A DNA stretch of 56,486 nucleotides from Chryseobacterium daeguense DSM 19388 (GTDB lineage Bacteria; Bacteroidota; Bacteroidia; Flavobacteriales; Weeksellaceae): contig NZ_AUMT01000001.1 of assembly GCF_000430825.1 (NCBI RefSeq), forward strand, positions 1-56,486, in the 5' to 3' direction. This document shows positions 52,169 to 56,486 of the stretch, piece after piece (positions within the stretch are counted from its first letter, which is position 1; each line of letters begins with the position of its first letter). The position numbers were made by a program, and so were the translations under genes. The notes under the pieces were generated by a model that was given only the letters and a program-made list of their open reading frames with translations, was not told the origin of the DNA and did no database searches.

Positions 52169-52578
52169 AAACTTTGATTTGTTTTTTAATCGGTTTCCTG
52201 GCGTTTTCACAGCCGATTAAAATTGATACAATAGGACTTTCACCGGAAATCAAAGAAGCGGTGAGTGAAGTTGCGAAGGAAAAACAGAAATCTGAAATTT
52301 TAGATCAAAAGCTAAAACAGGCGGAAACCAAAACAGAACAATTGAAAAAGAAAATTGAAAGTTTGGTTTTTAAAGCCATTCAGAAAGGCAAATACAAAAC
52401 TGACAGCAGTAATATTTTAATAAAATACGCCAATGATAAAGCTGCATTAAAACCAAATACAAAACTTATCTATTGGGAAGAAATTCCCCGTAAATGGATT
52501 GGTAGACTATTGAACAAATATGATTTTAAAATACGGATTTATGAATATCAAAACGGTGAAAAAGTTTATTTGGATTAA
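52165..52578 (+). CDS. Exported coiled-coil protein of the lysis cassette
   Basis: A 137-aa protein with a signal peptide (MKTLICFLIGFLAFSQP) and a helical coiled-coil body (EAVSEVAKEKQKSEILDQKL), then a small basic domain (IYWEEIPRKWIGRLLNKYDF). It overlaps the next gene. It may be a periplasmic partner of the spanin-like proteins. Confidence 0.55.
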   Translation: MKTLICFLIGFLAFSQPIKIDTIGLSPEIKEAVSEVAKEKQKSEILDQKLKQAETKTEQLKKKIESLVFKAIQKGKYKTDSSNILIKYANDKAALKPNTKLIYWEEIPRKWIGRLLNKYDFKIRIYEYQNGEKVYLD

Positions 52579-53167
52579 TTTGATTGTTTTATTCTTTTCT
52601 TGTTCTTCAAGAAAAACAAATACTAACATTCAGAGTGAAGAAAACCGTTCAAAAATCGAACAAAACAGATCAAGCGAAACCAATGTTCATATTAAAAGAA
52701 CAGAGGTCGAAAACGAGCATAAAGAAGTTTCAAAATTAAGTTTGTCTATAAAGAATAATCAAAATTCATTGCCGAATTACAATACTGGACCTCAGCAAGA
52801 TTCAGAAAATTGCCCTAAACCCCGAAATGTTACATATCGTGATAAGGATGGAAATGAAGCAATTATTCCGATCAATGAAAATTCTGAAATCAATCTAAAT
52901 TCTGAAACAACTGCAGAAACAAAACTCAAACAAACAGAACAATATCTTTCCGAGCAAACCAAAATAAATGAATTATTGAAGAAAGAAAATGAAGAACTGA
53001 AAAAATCAAAAACAAAAAGTTCAGAACGTTCAGGAATTTCATTCAGTTCATTATTATGGATTATTCCATGTTCGGCAATTGCCGGAATAATTATATGGTC
53101 TTTAATTAAAAATTTCATTCCTGCCTGGTTTAACACTATTGTAAAACAATTAAATAAAAAAAGATGA
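52541..53167 (+). CDS. Spanin-like lipoprotein with C-terminal membrane segment
   Basis: About 208 aa from ATG 52541 (52520 is also in frame). The N-terminus NLIVLFFSCSS is a lipoprotein-type signal. A charged linker, a coiled coil (TEQYLSEQTKINELLKKENE) and a C-terminal transmembrane segment (SLLWIIPCSAIAGIIIWSLI) follow. A lipid anchor at one end and a membrane helix at the other is unimolecular spanin (u-spanin) topology. It overlaps the amidase gene by 4 bp. Confidence 0.6.
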   Translation: MNIKTVKKFIWINLIVLFFSCSSRKTNTNIQSEENRSKIEQNRSSETNVHIKRTEVENEHKEVSKLSLSIKNNQNSLPNYNTGPQQDSENCPKPRNVTYRDKDGNEAIIPINENSEINLNSETTAETKLKQTEQYLSEQTKINELLKKENEELKKSKTKSSERSGISFSSLLWIIPCSAIAGIIIWSLIKNFIPAWFNTIVKQLNKKR

Positions 53168-53703
53168 TTTTTATATCAGCAGGACATCACAACACAGACC
53201 CGGGAGCGGTCGCCAATGGTTATGTTGAAAGGGACTTAACAAAAGATGCCCGGAACTTAATCATTCCAAGTTTAGATTTAAAGAACGTTATTCAAGACAA
53301 GGATTTTGAAACAAATTCACAGTATCAAAGAAGAATCAAGCCGGGCAGCGGATCAGTTGTTTTTGATATTCACTTTAATTCAGGAAGTCCTGCAGCCGGA
53401 GGAACTGAATGTTATGTAAATGCAAAGGATTTTGCAGATAAAAATTCCTTGTCTTATAAAATGGCTGATGAAATTTCAAAAGCAACATCCCGAATATTAG
53501 GTATTCGCAATCGTGGTGTAAAAGCCGACAATCAAAGTCAACATTCAAGAATTGGAATTTTGAATTTGGGATCTGGTATTTCCGTATTATGGGAGATTTG
53601 TTTCATTTCCTCTGTAATCGATATGCAAAACTATATCCAGAAGAAAAACGAACTTTTAAAAGAAGTTGCTGCAATTTTGGAAAAATATGATGCCTTAAAA
53701 TAA
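53164..53703 (+). CDS. N-acetylmuramoyl-L-alanine amidase (endolysin)
   Basis: A 179-aa Amidase_3-type enzyme with the zinc ligands in order: AGHHNTDPGA (His8 or His9), YVERDLT (Glu22), FDIHFNS (His70), and the catalytic glutamate in VLWEICFIS (Glu144). It cleaves the bond between muramic acid and the stem peptide. It has no signal peptide, so it needs a holin. It is the last gene of the lysis cassette before a terminator. Confidence 0.9.
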   Translation: MIFISAGHHNTDPGAVANGYVERDLTKDARNLIIPSLDLKNVIQDKDFETNSQYQRRIKPGSGSVVFDIHFNSGSPAAGGTECYVNAKDFADKNSLSYKMADEISKATSRILGIRNRGVKADNQSQHSRIGILNLGSGISVLWEICFISSVIDMQNYIQKKNELLKEVAAILEKYDALK

Positions 53704-53768
53704 AACTGAATGTTTAACCAAAGTGATCAAATTCGACCACTTTAAAAAAATGAGATGTGTTTTATCTG

Positions 53769-53797
53769 TTCCCGGACGTGTTTCCGGGATTTTTTTC
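53769..53797 (+). terminator. Rho-independent terminator after the lysis genes
   Basis: cccgg/ccggg around an 8-nt loop, then attttttt. A weaker dyad (aaagtg/cacttt) lies just before it at 53718-53745. It separates the lysis cassette from the cargo genes. Confidence 0.75.
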
Positions 53798-53861
53798 ATA
53801 AACCACATAACAATATGGTTTCCCATAAGATATTTTATATGATTCAGAATATTTTTACTTC

Positions 53862-54092
53862 ATGGACGAAGTAGAAATATTAATTGTTAAGTATCTTGCT
53901 GAAGGATTAAGTCAGCAAGAGGTATCAGAAAGGTTAAAAAAAGATGGTATTAAACCGAATAGTTTAAGTTCAGTTGAAAAGCGTTTGAATAAAATTAAAG
54001 ATTTTTATAAAGCTAAAACTCTTTTTCATCTGGCATGTATTTTACATAACAATAAATTTTTAGCATGTATGGATTCCCGTAATTATGAATAA
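53862..54092 (+). CDS. LuxR/GerE-type HTH protein
   Basis: A 76-aa protein that is almost only a GerE-like helix-turn-helix: EILIVKYLAEGLSQQEVSER, SSVEKRLNKIKDFYKAKTLF, HLACIL. It has no sensor domain. It could be an activator of phage genes or of the adjacent effector pair. Confidence 0.65.
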   Translation: MDEVEILIVKYLAEGLSQQEVSERLKKDGIKPNSLSSVEKRLNKIKDFYKAKTLFHLACILHNNKFLACMDSRNYE

Positions 54093-54129
54093 AAAATATT
54101 TATTATATTCGACAATTATATATTGAAAC

Positions 54130-54576
54130 ATGAATCCATCATTGTATTTTAATTTGTGGAAACATCATCCTGGAAGAAAAAGCACTCCATGTGATAAAAG
54201 CGAATATCCTAATCAATGCGCTATTCGTATGAGCGTCGCTTTGGCCTTATCAAATGTTGATTTGTCAACATTTGACGGTGCAAAATGTTGGATGTCTCAT
54301 GAAGATAAATTTAAACATATTCTACGAGCACAAGAATTGGCAACCTGGATGCATAAACATCCTGAAATTTTTGGACATCGTAAATTGTTTACTAAAAAAG
54401 AATACCCCAAATTAAATCATACTGATTTTTGGAAAATGAAAGGGATCATATTTTTTGAAGATGGCTGGGGCCCAACTGATCATATTGATATATGGAACGG
54501 TTCCGAGTTGAAAGGCGGAGATAATGATTATTTTAACGTAAATTATAAAAGTATATGGTTTTTTCAACTTCTATAA
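54130..54576 (+). CDS. Tae4-like peptidoglycan amidase effector
   Basis: A 148-aa protein matching the pattern of type VI secretion amidase effector 4: NQCAIRMSVAL with catalytic Cys30, RAQELATWM, and GIIFFEDGWGPTDHIDIWNG with catalytic His118 and Asp120. Tae4 cuts the D-Glu-mDAP bond of the peptidoglycan stem. The second gene overlaps its end by 22 bp and encodes a lipoprotein, as expected of an immunity partner. It has no signal peptide. It could also act as a second lysis enzyme. Confidence 0.8.
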   Translation: MNPSLYFNLWKHHPGRKSTPCDKSEYPNQCAIRMSVALALSNVDLSTFDGAKCWMSHEDKFKHILRAQELATWMHKHPEIFGHRKLFTKKEYPKLNHTDFWKMKGIIFFEDGWGPTDHIDIWNGSELKGGDNDYFNVNYKSIWFFQLL

Positions 54577-55034
54577 ATACAATCAAATTTATTTTATTTT
54601 CTTCTGTTGTTCTAGTTTCATGCTCAAAGGTTTCAAAAGAAAATAGAAAACAAAGCCACACAGTAAAGTCAAAATTTACTGTTACAGACACTACAACAGT
54701 GAACGGTGTTGTTTTAGAGTTAATTGATAATAATGGAAAAGGAGAATTAAAAGTTAATTCTCATAAATACAAAATATCAGGGGATATAAAAGTAAATGCT
54801 CCATGTTATTTCTTAAAAAATAACAACAAAATTCTGTCTTATTCTTATCCTGACATTGGTGTAGATAATACAATTTTAATACAAGGAAAATCGGGTCTTC
54901 AAGGAATAATTTTCAAAAAAGATAGTATCATATATGAAGATTATTTGAGTACTATACATTCTTATGATGTAAAGATAGGTGCTGATGAAATTGTGTATTA
55001 TGGCTTTGCCCACCGAACTCACAAAATAAAATGA
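54555..55034 (+). CDS. Lipoprotein, probable immunity partner
   Basis: A 159-aa protein with a lipoprotein signal (FILFSSVVLVSCSK, lipobox Cys near residue 23). The mature part is beta-rich (GVVLELIDNNGKGELKVNSH, DVKIGADEIVYYGFAHRTH). It is not recognisably Tai4, but its overlap with the effector and its periplasm-facing anchor fit an immunity role. The immunity call is by context only. Confidence 0.6.
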   Translation: MVFSTSINTIKFILFSSVVLVSCSKVSKENRKQSHTVKSKFTVTDTTTVNGVVLELIDNNGKGELKVNSHKYKISGDIKVNAPCYFLKNNNKILSYSYPDIGVDNTILIQGKSGLQGIIFKKDSIIYEDYLSTIHSYDVKIGADEIVYYGFAHRTHKIK

Positions 55035-55083
55035 TCATTTGTATTTTAATACATCTGTTAAATCAGAGACCTTTAAAAAACAC

Positions 55084-55112
55084 GAGGCTGTCCTAAAAGT
55101 TTGGACAACCTC
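55084..55112 (-). terminator. Integrase terminator
   Basis: On the minus strand gaggttgtcc pairs with ggacagcctc (one mismatch) and is followed by gtgtttttt. It ends the leftward integrase message and also faces the cargo genes. Confidence 0.7.
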
Positions 55113-55118
55113 ATATTG

Positions 55119-56267
55119 TTAAATACAAATATCAATATTTTTATTTTTTTCAACTTGTTCTATTTCGTAATCTACTGCATATATTTTGGTTGTTCTCTCC
55201 GACGTGTGTCCTGCAGCTTCTTTAGCTATTGATATTCCATAGATTTTTGCAACAAGATTAAGATATGTATATTTTAAAGCATATCCTGTTATATTTAAAC
55301 CTACCTTTTTAAAATATTTTGTACACAAGTCATACAGGCTATTTGCTTTAACGGGCTCATCATTTGGTAGTTGATTATGACTAAATAAGTATTGTCCCGG
55401 TTTTGCTCTATCGTAAATTATTTTCCAATATTTAAAAGCATTTAAATTGATAGCTCGCATTGCTCTTGTGTGTTTACCTCCCTTTAAAAGATGTATCCAA
55501 AAAACACTTTTTTCAAGCTCAACATCTTCTTTTTTTACTTTTACCATTTCTTCAAATCTGCATCCTGAGTATAAGAATATATACATAAACATATACACAT
55601 TTAGATTTATATGTTCTATTGAATGAAATTTATTCCAATCTTCATCAGTCCTAATGATTTCCTTTTTTGCAGATTCATGCGGTAATTTTGAAATGCCTCT
55701 GACAAAATTAACTTGGAAAATGTCTAAATCATCTGTGAAGTAAGTAAAGCAAGCTGAAAGATGCGATTTTGTTTTATTTATTCTGTAATTACTGTGATTA
55801 TCCTTTTTCATGTATTTAAGGATTTGCTTAATATCACTTTTTGTAATGTCTTTAATTTTCTTTTTGTGTAATCCCAGTTTGGTCGCATACTTGGTGATAT
55901 GCTTCATAGAGTTTTCCATATCGGTTCTAGTTGTATCAACACATTCTTTTTCTGCTATGCAAATATTACATGCTGCTAAAAATAAAGTAGCTGGGTTTAC
56001 TATATCTAAGCCTGAATTGTCTTCATATTTTTTAGTTTTAGGATTATATCCTAGTTCTAGCATATAAATTTCTTCTTCAATAAGACGCTTAGTTTCTTGT
56101 ACTCTCAAAGCATGATCTTTAATGTGATTCATACCTTTGAATGTGGCTTCTTGTTCAATTCCATTGGCATCAGTAAAGATGTAACGAACAATCCAATTTT
56201 TTAACACAGATTTTTTTGAAGTCTCCCAATTTATCGGATAAACTTTCATGTTAGAATAAGATTTCAT
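55119..56267 (-). CDS. int: Tyrosine integrase with a non-canonical box II
   Basis: A 382-aa tyrosine recombinase: arm-binding N-terminus, a SAM-like core domain (~95-190), and a catalytic domain with Arg237 (SGCRFEEM), Lys262 or Lys265 in the beta hairpin, His354 (AAGHTSERTTK) and nucleophile Tyr363 (KIYAVDY). Box II, usually HxxRH, reads YALKY here (Tyr329, Lys332), so Arg is replaced by Lys, which occurs in other Bacteroidetes integrases. It is at the phage right end next to the att repeat, the usual place. It integrates into the tRNA-Leu-like gene. Confidence 0.9.
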   Translation of the reverse strand: MKSYSNMKVYPINWETSKKSVLKNWIVRYIFTDANGIEQEATFKGMNHIKDHALRVQETKRLIEEEIYMLELGYNPKTKKYEDNSGLDIVNPATLFLAACNICIAEKECVDTTRTDMENSMKHITKYATKLGLHKKKIKDITKSDIKQILKYMKKDNHSNYRINKTKSHLSACFTYFTDDLDIFQVNFVRGISKLPHESAKKEIIRTDEDWNKFHSIEHINLNVYMFMYIFLYSGCRFEEMVKVKKEDVELEKSVFWIHLLKGGKHTRAMRAINLNAFKYWKIIYDRAKPGQYLFSHNQLPNDEPVKANSLYDLCTKYFKKVGLNITGYALKYTYLNLVAKIYGISIAKEAAGHTSERTTKIYAVDYEIEQVEKNKNIDICI

Positions 56268-56270
56268 TTT

Positions 56271-56290
56271 TGCACGATTTTTTGCACGAT
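56271..56290 (+). promoter_or_regulatory. Right arm-type integrase site pair
   Basis: TGCACGAT at 56271-56278 and 56283-56290, 12 bp apart, the same sequence, spacing and orientation as the pair at 14281-14300. It lies just upstream of the integrase start, so binding could also autoregulate int. Confidence 0.55.
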
Positions 56291-56320
56291 TGAAATCTAA
56301 CGAGAATAAAAACAGAATTT

Positions 56321-56360
56321 AAAAACTCTGCAAACCTTTTGTGGAAGGGGGTTTGCAGAG
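56321..56360 (-). terminator. Phage-supplied tRNA terminator
   Basis: On the minus strand ctctgcaaacc pairs perfectly with ggtttgcagag (11 bp) and a T run follows. It lies directly downstream of the phage copy of the tRNA 3' half, so it would end transcription of the tRNA restored at integration. Confidence 0.7.
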
Positions 56361-56366
56361 ATAATT

Positions 56367-56486
56367 GTACCCAGGATCGGGATCGAACCGATACTCCTAA
56401 GAACTGGTGTTTGAGACCATTTTTATTTTTGACTGATTTTTTATTCTTGTTGATTTTCAATGTTTTGCGAATTAATAAACTATTGT
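56367..56486 (-). repeat. attP: Right att repeat, attP-like junction with tRNA 3' half
   Basis: Second copy of the 120-bp repeat. The minus-strand tRNA 3' half lies at 56368-56419, with T arm ATCGG-TTCGATC-CCGAT, a compensatory pair change against the left copy. To the right of the anticodon arm the sequence is the same AT-rich DNA as the phage left end, base for base to the end of the window (56392-56486 equals 14162-14256), instead of the 5' half of a tRNA. So this end is phage right end joined to phage left end. Confidence 0.75.

Larger units (their letters stand above)
14162..56391. mobile_element. Temperate siphovirus prophage, 42.2 kb
   Basis: The segment lies between the two copies of the tRNA-derived repeat; their offset is 42,230 bp. 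It contains an integrase, CI-like repressor, recombination and replication genes, TerS/TerL, capsid, portal, tape measure, tail fibre, lysis genes and cargo. No interrupted gene is visible inside, so it may be inducible. There is no sheath gene and the tape measure is long, pointing to a non-contractile tail. Confidence 0.88.

Overview
The window looks like a piece of a Flavobacteriia genome (Bacteroidetes, probably Weeksellaceae such as Chryseobacterium). It is AT-rich, its starts are preceded by A-rich leaders instead of Shine-Dalgarno sequences, promoters of the TTG-N20-TAnnTTTG type are visible, and it carries Bacteroidetes-type Tra proteins and a GH115 alpha-glucuronidase. The genus is an inference.

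Positions 1-14.1 kb are host chromosome and old mobile DNA. First comes a 3'-truncated GH115 gene next to a decayed IS3-type remnant. An AraC regulator, a secreted beta-helix protein, a secreted lectin-fold protein and a membrane-anchored alpha/beta hydrolase follow, then an IS481-family insertion. After that is a gene graveyard: a frameshifted GNAT acetyltransferase, a truncated AraC fragment and a truncated, frameshifted traM. traN, traO and a traQ-like gene are intact, with a strong terminator and a RadC-like JAB gene. Together these are the tail end of a CTnDOT-like conjugative element. A large serine recombinase, preceded by a 53-codon gene, runs into the displaced 3' half of a tRNA-Leu(CAA)-like gene at 14.14-14.19 kb.

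Positions 14.16-56.4 kb are an apparently complete temperate siphovirus with a repeat-to-repeat unit of 42,230 bp. It is bounded by a 120-bp direct repeat containing the tRNA 3' half. Layout: (i) leftward CI/LexA-like repressor, a secreted protein and a small HTH protein (14.3-15.8 kb); (ii) palindromic operators and a rightward promoter; (iii) early genes: Cro-like protein, coiled-coil protein, YqaJ exonuclease, NinB-like protein, HNH protein, an O-like replication protein with an iteron array inside its gene, a C5 cytosine methyltransferase, a PAPS-reductase-like PP-loop protein and a candidate 2OG-Fe(II) oxygenase (15.9-28.9 kb); (iv) TerS/TerL; (v) neck and tail genes, a nucleotidyltransferase-like protein and a 1257-aa tape measure (33.9-42 kb); (vi) a two-gene leftward insert encoding a lipoprotein and a membrane protein; (vii) head genes placed after the tail: ClpP-like protease fused to scaffold, capsid, portal, connector (43.3-49.3 kb); (viii) tail fibre and a lysis cassette ending in an amidase; (ix) a cargo segment with an HTH protein, a Tae4-like amidase effector and an overlapping lipoprotein that is probably its immunity partner; (x) leftward tyrosine integrase.

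The most notable observations are these. The right end of the window reads as phage right end joined to phage left end (attP, an excised circle or a tandem prophage), not as a host junction. The phage brings its own tRNA 3' half, with a compensatory T-stem base pair, and its own terminator. An iteron array in the O-like gene marks a likely origin. A palindrome with a fixed-distance -7 box recurs at operon starts. The methyltransferase, PP-loop protein and oxygenase candidate could form a DNA-modification pathway. The Tae4-like/lipoprotein pair is a probable effector-immunity cargo. All functions are inferred from sequence alone.
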